Positions 1-8,755 of a stretch of 64,000 nucleotides of DNA are shown here, one piece after another; positions within the stretch are counted from its first letter, which is position 1; every line of letters begins with the position of its first letter. The position numbers were made by a program, and so were the translations under genes. The notes under the pieces were generated by a model. It was not told where the DNA came from and ran no database searches. It saw nothing but the letters and a program-made list of their open reading frames with translations. Source of the stretch: Alphaproteobacteria bacterium (lineage in GTDB: Bacteria; Pseudomonadota; Alphaproteobacteria; Rs-D84); assembly GCA_015062495.1 (NCBI GenBank), contig SUUN01000001.1, positions 285,069 through 349,068 on the forward strand, given 5' to 3'.

Positions 1-1
1 A

Positions 2-202
2 TTTGGTACAATCGTATGCTTTATCGGCGTGTTGGTATTCGCACTGTTTACGGCGTATGATATGCAGAACCTGAAACGCGCATATGCCGTTATCGGGGAC
101 GAATCCCAGAAAAATCAATTGGCGGTATTGGGGGCGTTGCACCTGTATATTTCATTTATTGCAATGTTCCAATATTTGTTAAGTTTGTTTAATCGTGAAT
201 AA
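2..202 (+). CDS. Bax inhibitor-1 family membrane protein (3' end only)
   Basis: Only the last 66 codons are in the window; the gene enters from the left edge. The visible part has two hydrophobic segments. Between them lies the TAYDMQNLKRAY stretch typical of the BI-1/YccA family, where the last cytosolic loop normally carries a TAYDxQ motif. The C-terminus has the usual LHLYISFIAMFQYLLSLF helix followed by a short polar tail. Family members are inner-membrane proteins; in bacteria they are linked to FtsH regulation (YccA) or Ca2+ leak (YetJ). Which role applies cannot be judged from the fragment. It ends 19 bases before the ferredoxin start, so the two may be co-transcribed. Confidence 0.85.
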   Translation, partial: FGTIVCFIGVLVFALFTAYDMQNLKRAYAVIGDESQKNQLAVLGALHLYISFIAMFQYLLSLFNRE

Positions 203-221
203 GCATAGGGAGAAAAATAAA

Positions 222-404
222 ATGGCTTATAAAATTGATCCAAGTAAATGTATCGGATGTCATACATGCATGGGCACGTGTCCAGTATGTGCAATTTCAA
301 CAGGCGCGGATGGCAAGTGCGTAATTGACCCAGCAAAATGTATTTCATGCGGGACATGTGCTGCGATTTGCCCAGTTGGCGCAATCGCACCAGATATGCA
401 ATAA
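222..404 (+). CDS. 2x[4Fe-4S] ferredoxin, bacterial type
   Basis: 60-residue soluble electron carrier. Two CxxCxxCxxxC-type clusters are visible: CIGCHTCMGTCPVC in the first half and CISCGTCAAICPVG in the second, the pattern of clostridial-type 2[4Fe-4S] ferredoxins. The ATG at 222 is chosen over an in-frame ATG at 195 because AGGGAG (207-212) sits 9 bases before it and the protein then starts MAYKIDPSKC, as relatives do. The 195 start would overlap the upstream gene and add nine polar residues. It fits a low-potential, anaerobic metabolism; its partner enzyme is not in the window. A hairpin terminator follows directly. Confidence 0.93.
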   Translation: MAYKIDPSKCIGCHTCMGTCPVCAISTGADGKCVIDPAKCISCGTCAAICPVGAIAPDMQ

Positions 405-408
405 TTAA

Positions 409-436
409 AAACCGCCAAATGGCGGTTTTATTTTTT
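409..436. terminator. Bidirectional terminator between ferredoxin and ldh
   Basis: ACCGCC (411-416), loop AAAT, GGCGGT (421-426) with a T-rich tract on the + strand and an A-rich flank that becomes a T-tract on the - strand. It lies between convergent genes and can serve both. Confidence 0.85.
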
Positions 437-1364
437 ATAACAAATCAAAATTTTTGCGAATTATACGACCGCTGCGACGAAGGGCGGCAGATTCGGACGC
501 ATCCATTTTGGGCATTAACGTTGCAACAACGCCGCCACGTCCCACAATGCGCGGTAATGACATGGCCAATGCTTTATCCGCCACACCATCGACCGTGGAC
601 ACAGTCAAAATTCTGCGTTCATCGTTCGCGATACAGCGCACCAGGTCGGCAACCGCCCCCGCAATACCGTCCCAGGTTGCCCCGCGTCCCTGGATAATTT
701 CATACGCGGCATTATGAACACGGTGTTCGATTGTGTTGCGCGTAGTCTGGGGCAGACTGATTTTCGTCTGGCGACAGAATGAGGCCAAATCAACACCACC
801 AACACACGCGGATGACCAGGCAATCATACTGCTGTCACCATGTTCGCCCAGGACATAGGCATTAATAGACTGGGTTGAAACCGACAATTGGCGTGACAAA
901 ATTGTGCGCAGGCGCGCAGAATCCAACATTGTGCCCGTGCCAATGACGCGCGACGCGGGCAATTTTGATATTTTCTGGGCCAACATTACCATCACGTCCA
1001 ACGGATTGGTGACGATTACCAATTTTACATTTTTAGAATCAACATTTGCCATAACACGTGGCACGATGTCAGATATAACATCAGCATTTGCGTGCAATAA
1101 GTCAGTGCGGGTTTGTCCCGGTTTCTGATTTGCGCCGGCGGCAATAATAACAATTTCAGAACCACGGATTGCGCGATATGTGTTTACCGCGGTTATTTTT
1201 ATATCATATGAAAACGCGGCGGCGTGCCCCAAGTCTTCGGCGGCGGCGCGGGCGCGCACCCCGTTGCGGTCAAACAATACAATTTCATGCGCCAATCCAG
1301 TATTCGCAACCGCCGTCGCAACCGCAGAACCAACAGAACCAATGCCGATGATTGATATTTTCAT
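435..1364 (-). CDS. ldh: L-lactate dehydrogenase
   Basis: 309 residues, the length of bacterial NAD-dependent L-lactate/malate dehydrogenases. The N-terminal Rossmann motif is GIGSVGSAV (residues 7-15). The substrate-specificity loop reads GANQKPGQTR: the Gln at about residue 80 is the lactate-type residue (malate dehydrogenases carry Arg there), and Arg86 is the mobile-loop arginine. Substrate-binding Arg151 lies in DSARLR and the proton-acceptor His175 in GEHGDSS. It would reduce pyruvate to L-lactate and regenerate NAD+ during glycolysis, which matches gap and ackA in this window. It is a single gene on the - strand, ending in the terminator shared with the ferredoxin gene. Substrate choice is inferred from the loop residue; a malate role is less likely but not excluded. 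Confidence 0.88.
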   Translation of the reverse strand: MKISIIGIGSVGSAVATAVANTGLAHEIVLFDRNGVRARAAAEDLGHAAAFSYDIKITAVNTYRAIRGSEIVIIAAGANQKPGQTRTDLLHANADVISDIVPRVMANVDSKNVKLVIVTNPLDVMVMLAQKISKLPASRVIGTGTMLDSARLRTILSRQLSVSTQSINAYVLGEHGDSSMIAWSSACVGGVDLASFCRQTKISLPQTTRNTIEHRVHNAAYEIIQGRGATWDGIAGAVADLVRCIANDERRILTVSTVDGVADKALAMSLPRIVGRGGVVATLMPKMDASESAALRRSGRIIRKNFDLL

Positions 1365-1423
1365 ATTCCCCCCGTTAATCTTGTCATGGTTATTTTATCA
1401 TAAAAAAGCCGATTTATGTACGA

Positions 1424-1452
1424 GAAAAAAAACATGCGCCCGTAGGCGCATG
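1424..1452 (-). terminator. rnpB terminator
   Basis: On the - strand ATGCGCC, loop TACG, GGCGCAT followed by a run of eight T; it lies directly after the mature 3' end of the RNase P RNA. Confidence 0.88.
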
Positions 1453-1787
1453 GTGTCAGATGTTCATATAAGCCGGATTCTGTACTGCCATCGGGCCAGT
1501 ATGTTTCGCATACCACCCCGCGGTAGTGGGCATGATTAATCTGCGTATCACATTACTGCGAAACGTCAAGCCTTCTACCCGCCCCCGATGTGGGACACAT
1601 ATAGGGGGCCTATTTGAAGTTGCTGCGCGCAGAGATTGCCCGTTTCACTCGAATTTAATCGTTTACGTCACTGTTGCTCTGATCGTCGGGTCGCCCCGCC
1701 CGGTATATTAGCCGGTACGCTGTCCCAAGCAGTCCGGACTTTCCTCCACCCGTTGCCGAATGGCCATGCCCAGAACATCTGACAAGG
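1450..1787 (-). ncRNA. rnpB: RNase P RNA (type A)
   Basis: Catalytic RNA of RNase P, which matures tRNA 5' ends. The - strand carries the conserved P4-region string GAGGAAAGTCCGGACT near its 5' end and the matching ACAGAATCCGGCTTAT near its 3' end. The outer P1 helix is a perfect 11-bp inverted repeat (1454-1464 with 1773-1783), which fixes both ends to within a few bases. It is about 335 nt long. A promoter and a strong terminator flank it. Confidence 0.95.
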
Positions 1788-1791
1788 GGTG

Positions 1792-1819
1792 ATTTTAGCA
1801 GTTTTTTGCGACAATTCAA
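1792..1819 (-). promoter_or_regulatory. rnpB promoter
   Basis: - strand TTGAAT (1819-1814), 16-base spacer, TAAAAT (1797-1792), placing the transcription start a few bases before the P1 helix of rnpB. Confidence 0.6.
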
Positions 1820-1871
1820 CTTTTCTTTTTATTATTGAATATTTATGCTTTTTTCACTAAATTTATATGTG

Positions 1872-3926
1872 ATGAGGCGTGAAATTATTGATTTTTTAAC
1901 GACCGACCTGCAATTTATTCGCGGGGTTGGCCCGGCGTTAGCAGCGCGCCTGGAAGAAATTCTGGGGGGGCGACGGGTTATGGATTTTCTGCGGCATCGG
2001 CCGTCCTATGTGCGGGCACGCGGAATTACCGACAATGTGTTGGATGCAAATCCCGGCGACACAATCACAATTCCACTGTTAATCAAATCACATCGTGCGG
2101 GACGCGTGTTTCGTGGACGACGCAGTCCAACCCAGATTACATGCAATGATAAAATGGGAAACACGGTTATCATTCAATTCTTTAATGCAAAATATCTGGA
2201 TTATTGGTTGAACAAAATGCCGGTTGGCGCGTGGCGTATGGTGTCGGGGAAACTGGAAAAAACATCTAAGCCAACGATTAATCATCCAGACTTTATCGAA
2301 GAATTACAGAACGCAACAAAAATCCCGTCCGCCCAGGCAATTTATCCCGCCGGCGAAGGAATCACACAGAAAGTATTCGCAAATATTCGCGACCAGATTT
2401 TTTCTGCATTGCCCGATAAACTGCGCGGGGAAAGCGATGAACGCGTGCTGGAATTCTTTGACGCGTTGGAACATGTGCACTTTCCAAAATCAGATGATGA
2501 TTTAGCACCGAACAATACATATATGGCCAAGTTGGCGTACTGCGAATTATTGGCACACCAGGCAGCGATTGTTATCAGTCGGCGCAATCGGATGGATGAA
2601 CGCAATCGGCGCGCGGTGCGGGCGCAAAAATATAATTTAATGGAACGGTTTTGGGATGCCCTGCCCTTTGAAATGACAGGGGCACAGAAACGTACATGCG
2701 ATGAAATTTTTGACGATATGCAAAAAAATGTGCCGATGATGCGGTTGGTTCAGGGGGACGTTGGCAGCGGTAAAACAATTGTCGCATTGGCCGCCGCCGT
2801 GCGTATGGCGGAAATGGGTGGCCAGACCGCAATTTTAGCACCGACCGATACATTGGCACAGCAGCACCTGGCCAAACTAAAACCAATGTGCGATAAAATC
2901 GGGATTGTGTGTGATATATTAACCGGACGCGACAAAGGCGTGGCACGACGCGAAAAATTAATATCACTGCGATCGGGGCGGACGCGGGTTGTCGTAGGGA
3001 CGCACGCGTTGTTTTCTGCGGACGTGGAATACAAGGATTTAGGACTGGTCATTATTGATGAACAGCATAGATTTGGTGTTGCACAGCGCGAAGCACTGCG
3101 TAACAAGGGGGCGAACCCTGATTTGTTGGCGTTGTCGGCGACACCGATTCCAAGAACGCTGTCTATGACGATTTATGGCGACATGGATGTATCGATTATC
3201 AATGAAAAACCCGCCGGACGCAAACCGATTAAGACAACAAAATTGTCATGCGGGCGGATTATGGATTTACTGGAACGCATTGATATGCAGGTAGATGCAG
3301 GCGCAAAAGTGTTCTGGGTTTGTCCGTTGGTCGAAGAATCTGAAAACGACAATGCGATGGGCGCGGCCGAAGAACGTCATAAAATGTTGACCGAATATTT
3401 TCCCAAGGCCGGCCTGGTTCATGGCAAGATGGATAAAAAAGAACGCGACGCGGTTATGGCGGATTTTGCCGCCCCGGATTCTGATATGCCGATACTGGTC
3501 GCAACAACGGTTATAGAAGTTGGGATTGATGTACCCCAAGCGTCCATTATTGTGATAGAGAACGCAGAACGTTTTGGTTTGGCGGCATTGCACCAGTTGC
3601 GGGGGCGCGTTGGGCGCGGCAATACACAATCGTATTGCGTTCTGTTATTTGGTCGTAATGTGTCCGAAGACGGATTAAAGCGATTGGACGTCCTGTGCGA
3701 GACGGACGATGGATTTGTTATCGCGGAACAAGACCTGATGATGCGCGGTGTTGGGGAATTGTTGGGTACGCGGCAAAGCGGTTGGATGCGGTATTACTTT
3801 GTTGATTATCGTGAACATCGGGATTTATTCAAATTGGCATCCAGTGCCGCACGTGATAATGATATAGATTCATGGGTACGCGATTTAATGTTTTTCTTTG
3901 AACGTGGGGTGGTGCTGGGTGCGTAA
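1872..3926 (+). CDS. recG: ATP-dependent DNA helicase RecG
   Basis: Monomeric superfamily 2 helicase that reverses stalled forks and processes Holliday junctions. The protein (684 residues) has the N-terminal wedge/OB domain beginning LQFIRGVGP, then Walker A GDVGSGKT (about residue 296), the DEQHRFG box typical of RecG (about 396), LSATPIPRTL, and the C-terminal helicase block with EVGIDVP and HQLRGRVGRG. Length matches the family (about 690). The start at 1872 (MRREIIDF) aligns with other RecG N-termini; an in-frame ATG at 1845 adds nine residues, and neither has a clear Shine-Dalgarno. The stop overlaps the next gene by eight bases, suggesting coupled translation. Confidence 0.95.
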   Translation: MRREIIDFLTTDLQFIRGVGPALAARLEEILGGRRVMDFLRHRPSYVRARGITDNVLDANPGDTITIPLLIKSHRAGRVFRGRRSPTQITCNDKMGNTVIIQFFNAKYLDYWLNKMPVGAWRMVSGKLEKTSKPTINHPDFIEELQNATKIPSAQAIYPAGEGITQKVFANIRDQIFSALPDKLRGESDERVLEFFDALEHVHFPKSDDDLAPNNTYMAKLAYCELLAHQAAIVISRRNRMDERNRRAVRAQKYNLMERFWDALPFEMTGAQKRTCDEIFDDMQKNVPMMRLVQGDVGSGKTIVALAAAVRMAEMGGQTAILAPTDTLAQQHLAKLKPMCDKIGIVCDILTGRDKGVARREKLISLRSGRTRVVVGTHALFSADVEYKDLGLVIIDEQHRFGVAQREALRNKGANPDLLALSATPIPRTLSMTIYGDMDVSIINEKPAGRKPIKTTKLSCGRIMDLLERIDMQVDAGAKVFWVCPLVEESENDNAMGAAEERHKMLTEYFPKAGLVHGKMDKKERDAVMADFAAPDSDMPILVATTVIEVGIDVPQASIIVIENAERFGLAALHQLRGRVGRGNTQSYCVLLFGRNVSEDGLKRLDVLCETDDGFVIAEQDLMMRGVGELLGTRQSGWMRYYFVDYREHRDLFKLASSAARDNDIDSWVRDLMFFFERGVVLGA

Positions 3927-5223
3927 GGTAATTGTATTTTTATTATCGGTTATTATTATGATGCCGGCGTTTGGGGCGTCGCTGATTCACGATACGGAAA
4001 CAGAACGCGTGATAGGTAAATTAGTATTACCATTGGCGCAGGCCGCAAACATCCCAGAAAGTCGTATGAAAATTCACATCATAAATGACGAAGATTTTAA
4101 CGCATTCGTTATGGGTGGCGAAGATATTTATGTTTATACAGGTCTGTTAAAACAAATAAAAAATCCAAACGCATTACAGGCGGTGGTGGCGCACGAACTG
4201 GGGCATACGTTGGGTGGGCATATGGCCCAGATGTCAGATCGCATGAATGCCGAAATGAAACGCACTATGCTGATTCAGGCGTTGGGGGTCGGACTGATGG
4301 TGGCGGGTGGTAATCCGACACTTGGGGCTGGGGTTTTGGCGGGGTCATCCGGGGTGGCCCAGCAGTCTATGTTGGCGTTCACGCGTGACGAAGAACGCAT
4401 TGCTGATAATATGGGCGTGGATTTAATGGTGCGTGCAAAACAAAACCCAGGTGGTTTTATTACTGTGTTTGAACAAATGCACGAATTAACCGGGGCGATG
4501 GAATCGAAAATAAATCCAAACCGGGTGAATCATCCGTTGACCATGGAACGACTGAATAATGTAAAACAACAAATTGCAAAAGCAAAACCAGAAAAATGGG
4601 TCGAATTGGATGTGGCAGAATACGAACTGGTGCGGGCAAAGTTGGTGGGGTATCTGGATGATGCAAAACAGGTGCGCGAAAAATACCCATATTCAGATAA
4701 GTCAGATGCGGCGATTTATGCGCGCGCAATCGCAAATATGCGTGGGGGAAACCTGGATGGGGCGCGAATGGGAACGGAAACTTTAATTTCACGAAATCCA
4801 GACAACCCGTATTTCTATGAACTGTTGGGCGACATTGAATACCAATTTGGACATTATGACGACAGTGTAATGGCATATGAAAAATCAATCACACTGGCGG
4901 GTGACGCGCCCCAGATTCAGACAGCGTTGGCATTGGTACTGACAGAACGCAAAAAAAACGGTGATATGGCACGCGCCATCGAATTGTGTAAACGCGCAAT
5001 TTTAAGCGAACCTGCGCCATTGACTTACTGGGTTTTGGCACGCGCGTATGGCGACGACGACCCGGGGCGCAGCGCATGGGCATTGGCAGAATATTACAAT
5101 ATGATTGGCAAAGACAGTGATGCACGGACATATGCCAAGCGTGCACAAAAAGGACTGGGCAAAACAGATGCAGAATATATAAAGTCCGGCGATATTTTGC
5201 GCGGCAACACACACCAGAAATAA
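3919..5223 (+). CDS. Periplasmic M48 metalloprotease with TPR repeats, BepA/YfgC-like
   Basis: 434 residues. Starts with a cleavable signal peptide (MRKVIVFLLSVIIMMPAFGA), then an M48 zinc protease domain with HELGH (His92, Glu93, His96) followed by GGHMAQ, and the third ligand region DEERIADNMGVDLM. The second half holds helical TPR-like repeats (NPDNPYFYELLGDIEYQFG). This order is that of BepA, which degrades misassembled outer-membrane proteins at the BAM complex; the role here is inferred from that family. The GTG at 3919 is preferred because GGGGTGG lies upstream and it gives a clean signal peptide; a TTG at 3898 would add seven residues before it. Overlaps the recG stop by eight bases. 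Confidence 0.88.
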   Translation: MRKVIVFLLSVIIMMPAFGASLIHDTETERVIGKLVLPLAQAANIPESRMKIHIINDEDFNAFVMGGEDIYVYTGLLKQIKNPNALQAVVAHELGHTLGGHMAQMSDRMNAEMKRTMLIQALGVGLMVAGGNPTLGAGVLAGSSGVAQQSMLAFTRDEERIADNMGVDLMVRAKQNPGGFITVFEQMHELTGAMESKINPNRVNHPLTMERLNNVKQQIAKAKPEKWVELDVAEYELVRAKLVGYLDDAKQVREKYPYSDKSDAAIYARAIANMRGGNLDGARMGTETLISRNPDNPYFYELLGDIEYQFGHYDDSVMAYEKSITLAGDAPQIQTALALVLTERKKNGDMARAIELCKRAILSEPAPLTYWVLARAYGDDDPGRSAWALAEYYNMIGKDSDARTYAKRAQKGLGKTDAEYIKSGDILRGNTHQK

Positions 5224-5269
5224 GCCAGGATTCCTAGATAAGTACCTTTTCCTAAATACAGTATTGCAA

Positions 5270-5298
5270 TTGCATGATGTGTTTTAAAGGTTTATAAT
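5270..5298 (+). promoter_or_regulatory. Sigma-70-type promoter for the DUF378 gene
   Basis: TTGCAT (5270-5275), exactly 17 bases, TATAAT (5293-5298). The start would fall near 5305, just at a small hairpin (ATGTCTT/AAGACAT) in the short leader. Confidence 0.75.
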
Positions 5299-5350
5299 AT
5301 CAATGTCTTATTACAAGACATATGTAAAACCTTGAAAAGGAGAAAAATAG

Positions 5351-5566
5351 ATGAGAGGACTTACAAACTATGTTCTGATACCATTGACATTTATCGGCGC
5401 CTTGAACTGGGGGTTGGTTGGTATCTTTGGTTTCGATTTGGTTGCATTTTTGTTTGGGCCAGCAACATTGGCCAGCAACATCGTATATGCAATCATTGGT
5501 ATTGCGGCGTTGATATGGTTAATATGGATGTTTATCGACCGGCCTGTATCACGCAACGATCGTTAA
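5351..5566 (+). CDS. DUF378 (YuzA-like) small membrane protein
   Basis: 71-residue protein with two hydrophobic helices separated by FGPATLASN. It shows the DUF378 signature: NW near the N-terminus (GALNWGLVGIFGFDLVAFLFG) and the pair of helices ending in IDRP. Members are small inner-membrane proteins of unknown function, widespread in bacteria. AAGGAG (5337-5342) precedes the ATG. The gene stands alone between its own promoter and terminator. Confidence 0.85.
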   Translation: MRGLTNYVLIPLTFIGALNWGLVGIFGFDLVAFLFGPATLASNIVYAIIGIAALIWLIWMFIDRPVSRNDR

Positions 5567-5589
5567 TCACACAATAAAGTTTCATGTCT

Positions 5590-5617
5590 GCGCCCCAAAA
5601 AGTGGGGCGTTTTATTT
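5590..5617 (+). terminator. Terminator after the DUF378 gene
   Basis: CGCCCCA, loop, TGGGGCG followed by TTTTATTTAT. Confidence 0.88.
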
Positions 5618-5715
5618 ATGCACAAAGTTTGTAGGAATACTTTTATTTGTCGCGACATTGTTAGTGGGTTTATTCATCTTGAAATACAGATAAAATGTAT
5701 TATATTTATTGGGCT

Positions 5716-7479
5716 ATGAAGAACTATATTTTACCTTTTCGTGATTTGGTTGTGTCGCCGGGACTGACTGTGCCGGTGTTGGTTGACAATCATATGTCTG
5801 TTAATTGTATAAAAACAGCTGCAAATGCAGGACATCAGCAATTGATTTTAGTGCCACAACACAGTTGGGCATACCCATCCAATGTTGATGACATATATAC
5901 CATTGGAACAATTGGCGACGTGGTTCAGGTTCTGTCGATGCCAGATGGTGCGATTCACCTGTTGGTGCGGACAACGGATGCGGTTGCAATCAAAGATATT
6001 GAATTTAATGACGGTATATTTACAGGTGTTGCCGAACCGATTAAGATCGCCGATGATATGGATGCGGATCAAACGTTGCTGCTGCGTGATTTGTTGGCGG
6101 ATAATATGCAGACGCTGGCAATGTCGACGCGTAAGTTCAAGATGGAAAAACTGCGCAATGTGATTGAAAATTATCCCCTGCCCGCGTTTGTGGACGCAGT
6201 TATTCAAACGGCAGATGTGGATACCGATACCGCAATCAAGGTATTGGCCGCAGGCAGTTGGGCGGAAAAACTGACCATTTTGTTAGAAGGCGTTAAATTC
6301 ATGCTGGAAACAGTAAAAATCGAAGAATCGATTAACAAACGTATTCATCAGCAAATGGAAAACGGCCGACGTGATGCAATTTTACAGGAAAAAATGCGCG
6401 CCCTGCAAAAGGAAATGGGCGAAGACGACGGCGAGATTGATACTGCAAATATTCGCAAGCAAATTCTGAAATCTGCTATGCCGGCAGACGCCAAAGAAAA
6501 GGCCATGGCAGAATGGAAACGTATGCGTTCTATGTCGCCAATGTCGAATGAAGGCGGATTGCTGAAAACATATTTGGACGAACTGTTGGCGATGCCGTGG
6601 GGCAAGTCTGATAATGTCGAAATCGATTTAAAACGTGCACGTGAAGTATTGGACAGTGAACACTCGGGTATGGACGCGGTCAAGGAACGCATTCTGGAAC
6701 ATATCGCGGTTATGAAAAAAACAAAATCAAACCAGGGGTCTATTTTGTGCTTTGTTGGTGCGCCGGGTGTTGGGAAAACATCACTGGGAAAATCAATCGC
6801 GACAGCGTTGGGTCGCAAGTATCAGCGCATATCGTTGGGTGGCATTTCAGACGAAGCGCATTTCCGTGGTCATCGCAAGACATATATTGGCGCACAGACC
6901 GGCCGAATTATGGATGCACTGAAACGGTGCAAGACGAACAATCCGGTTATTGTGTTGGACGAAATCGATAAAATGGGGCGTGATTGGCGCGGCGATCCGG
7001 AATCTGCGTTGTTGGAAATTTTAGACCCAGAACAGAACAAGACATTCCGCGACCATTATTTAGAGGTGGACTTTGACCTGTCAAATGTGATGTTTATTGC
7101 GACGGCGAATAGTCTGAATATGTCAAATGCATTAAAAGACCGTATGGAAATTATCGAAATTCCGGGCTATTCAATGGATGACAAAGTCAAAATCGCCCGT
7201 GAACACTTGATTGGGCGCGCAGCACGCGACACAGGTTGGAATGTAGACGATATTGTTATGACGGATGATGCAATACGACATCTGATTCAGAACTATACAT
7301 CCGAACAAGGTGTGCGCCAGGTGCAGCGTGAAATTACCGCGGTTCTGCGTCGGTCGTTGCTGGAAAATGACTGTGTAGATATCAAAACAGAATTTACACC
7401 AGAAAAAATCGATGAACTGTTATCGTTGCGAAAATCGGCAGGATTTTCCAAAAAGATTGGATTTGGGGTGCGGATATGA
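5716..7479 (+). CDS. Lon-like AAA+ protein lacking the protease domain
   Basis: 587 residues from the ATG at 5716 (MKNYILPFRDLVVSPG, the usual Lon N-terminus); an ATG at 5695 would add seven. It contains the Lon substrate-binding domain, the long helical linker (KRIHQQMENGRRDAILQEKMRAL), Walker A GAPGVGKTS at about 347, Walker B VIVLDEIDKMG, the sensor region and the C-terminal AAA+ lid (YTSEQGVRQVQREI). Lon proteins are normally about 780-810 residues with a Ser-Lys protease domain after the lid. Here the frame stops at IGFGVRI, where that domain should begin. No protease-domain remnant is visible downstream in any frame, because tsaB starts inside the stop codon (ATGA overlap). ATPase and chaperone-type activity is plausible; proteolysis by this chain alone is not. 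Confidence 0.85.
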   Translation: MKNYILPFRDLVVSPGLTVPVLVDNHMSVNCIKTAANAGHQQLILVPQHSWAYPSNVDDIYTIGTIGDVVQVLSMPDGAIHLLVRTTDAVAIKDIEFNDGIFTGVAEPIKIADDMDADQTLLLRDLLADNMQTLAMSTRKFKMEKLRNVIENYPLPAFVDAVIQTADVDTDTAIKVLAAGSWAEKLTILLEGVKFMLETVKIEESINKRIHQQMENGRRDAILQEKMRALQKEMGEDDGEIDTANIRKQILKSAMPADAKEKAMAEWKRMRSMSPMSNEGGLLKTYLDELLAMPWGKSDNVEIDLKRAREVLDSEHSGMDAVKERILEHIAVMKKTKSNQGSILCFVGAPGVGKTSLGKSIATALGRKYQRISLGGISDEAHFRGHRKTYIGAQTGRIMDALKRCKTNNPVIVLDEIDKMGRDWRGDPESALLEILDPEQNKTFRDHYLEVDFDLSNVMFIATANSLNMSNALKDRMEIIEIPGYSMDDKVKIAREHLIGRAARDTGWNVDDIVMTDDAIRHLIQNYTSEQGVRQVQREITAVLRRSLLENDCVDIKTEFTPEKIDELLSLRKSAGFSKKIGFGVRI

Positions 7480-8021
7480 TTTTAGTTATCAACACATCAG
7501 GCAAGGATCTAGAATTTGTATTGGGCGATAAATACAAATCTGTTGTGGCGGAAAAACAATCTGTCGCATTGCCCGCGGAATGCGAAAAGTTTATTGCCGA
7601 ATGTGGCGCGACGTGGCGCGACATCAGTGCAATTGGTGTCGTCGTCGGGCCGGGCAGTTTTACTGGGATTCGACTGGGTATCGCATATGCCAAGGGGTTG
7701 GCGTTGGGACTGAATATACCGGTTGTTGGAATCAGCGCATTTGATCTGTATCTGGCGGCGACGCCTGATGCATTTGTTGCGATTGATTCAGGACGGGGGG
7801 ATTTCTTTGTTGCAGCGAATGGATTGCCCCCGCAAACAATGGGAATCGAAGAATTGGAAACCAAACAAATGGAATGGGCGCGCACCGTTGGACATAAACC
7901 ATTTGATTTAAAACTAGGGACACAGATTGTGGCACAAAAAATTGCAAATGATACTATTGCCCCCGTTGTGCCGATGTACCTGCGCCCCAGTTATGCAGAA
8001 GAAAATAAAAAAGGTAAATAA
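7476..8021 (+). CDS. tsaB: tRNA t6A synthesis protein TsaB
   Basis: 181 residues, somewhat shorter than the usual 220-230. The ASKHA-fold N-terminal half is well kept: ILVINTSG at the start and the hallmark GPGSFTGIRLGIAYAKGLA (about residues 58-76). TsaB dimerises with TsaD and is needed for N6-threonylcarbamoyladenosine on ANN-decoding tRNAs. The ATG overlaps the stop of the Lon-like gene by four bases and the stop overlaps the next start by one, so it is embedded in an operon. The nearby rimI is a common neighbour of tsaB. The shortened C-terminal half is the only oddity. Confidence 0.9.
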   Translation: MILVINTSGKDLEFVLGDKYKSVVAEKQSVALPAECEKFIAECGATWRDISAIGVVVGPGSFTGIRLGIAYAKGLALGLNIPVVGISAFDLYLAATPDAFVAIDSGRGDFFVAANGLPPQTMGIEELETKQMEWARTVGHKPFDLKLGTQIVAQKIANDTIAPVVPMYLRPSYAEENKKGK

Positions 8022-8392
8022 TGACAAAAAATTTTTTAAAGCAGAACCAAGAAAGAATTGATACCGCAATTAACAATACACCTGTTAAGTACGCGGCCAG
8101 TTCTGGCAAAGATACAGATACTGTGGTGCATTGTTATTATCTGGACGCACAGGACGTATCTATATCCGCGTACGTGATGAAAAACAAAAAAAGTCACACT
8201 GTGTATAAGCATTTATTAAAGGTAACAATAAAGTCCAATACCGGCGATAAACGAAATGATTCCGTGTCACAGGATAACGGTCAGATTGCCAAGATGTTCT
8301 TTAATAAACTGTCGACAAAATATAGCGAACAAATTGCAAAAACCCAATTAAAGCATAACTGGGTTAACCAGGCGTTTGTTCACAAGCGCTGA
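8021..8392 (+). CDS. Hypothetical protein, 123 residues
   Basis: Not recognised. Basic, hydrophilic, no signal peptide or membrane helix. The middle has alternating beta-like stretches (TVVHCYYLDAQDVSISAYVM, HLLKVTIKS). The C-terminal helix IAKMFFNKLSTKYSEQ resembles the end of the next gene's product (FARAMYNKLKKRYEQ), so the two may be distant paralogues. It starts within the tsaB stop codon (TAATG) after an AAAAAAGG ribosome site, in the tsaB-rimI operon. Confidence 0.65.
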   Translation: MTKNFLKQNQERIDTAINNTPVKYAASSGKDTDTVVHCYYLDAQDVSISAYVMKNKKSHTVYKHLLKVTIKSNTGDKRNDSVSQDNGQIAKMFFNKLSTKYSEQIAKTQLKHNWVNQAFVHKR

Positions 8393-8410
8393 TAGAACAA
8401 GAGGTATGCC

Positions 8411-8755
8411 ATGTCAGATGTGTTAACAAAAATGTTTATGAATCCAAAGCAAAGAACACTGTTTGATGCAGTCAACACAGGCCAGGTTCAGACACGTACA
8501 GGATATACATTGAATATGCGCGGCAGTTTTTCAACAACAACATTTTCCGCACAAACCGATATGGGCGTTATATGCGCAACATTTGCAAAACAGAATGCGT
8601 ATGAAATGAAACCGAATGATTATTATACCGTTTCAATAATCAGCCGGGATGCTGTACATGGTGTATCAGCAGATGAATACAGCGGTATGTTTGCACGGGC
8701 AATGTATAACAAATTGAAAAAAAGATACGAACAGAGAAATTGTCGTGCTAGATAA
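8411..8755 (+). CDS. Hypothetical protein, 114 residues
   Basis: Not recognised. Small soluble protein with predicted beta strands (TLNMRGSFSTTTFSAQ, YYTVSIISRD) and a C-terminal basic helix (MFARAMYNKLKKRYEQR) similar in position and sequence to the preceding protein. AGAGG lies 9 bases before the ATG. Its 3' end overlaps the rimI start by eleven bases, so it is translated from the same mRNA as tsaB and rimI. Confidence 0.65.
   Translation: MSDVLTKMFMNPKQRTLFDAVNTGQVQTRTGYTLNMRGSFSTTTFSAQTDMGVICATFAKQNAYEMKPNDYYTVSIISRDAVHGVSADEYSGMFARAMYNKLKKRYEQRNCRAR

Noticed and set aside
7440-7700. Frameshift that hides the Lon protease domain
   Set aside because: No frame after 7479 resembles the domain start or the Ser and Lys motifs; the sequence is fully used by tsaB.
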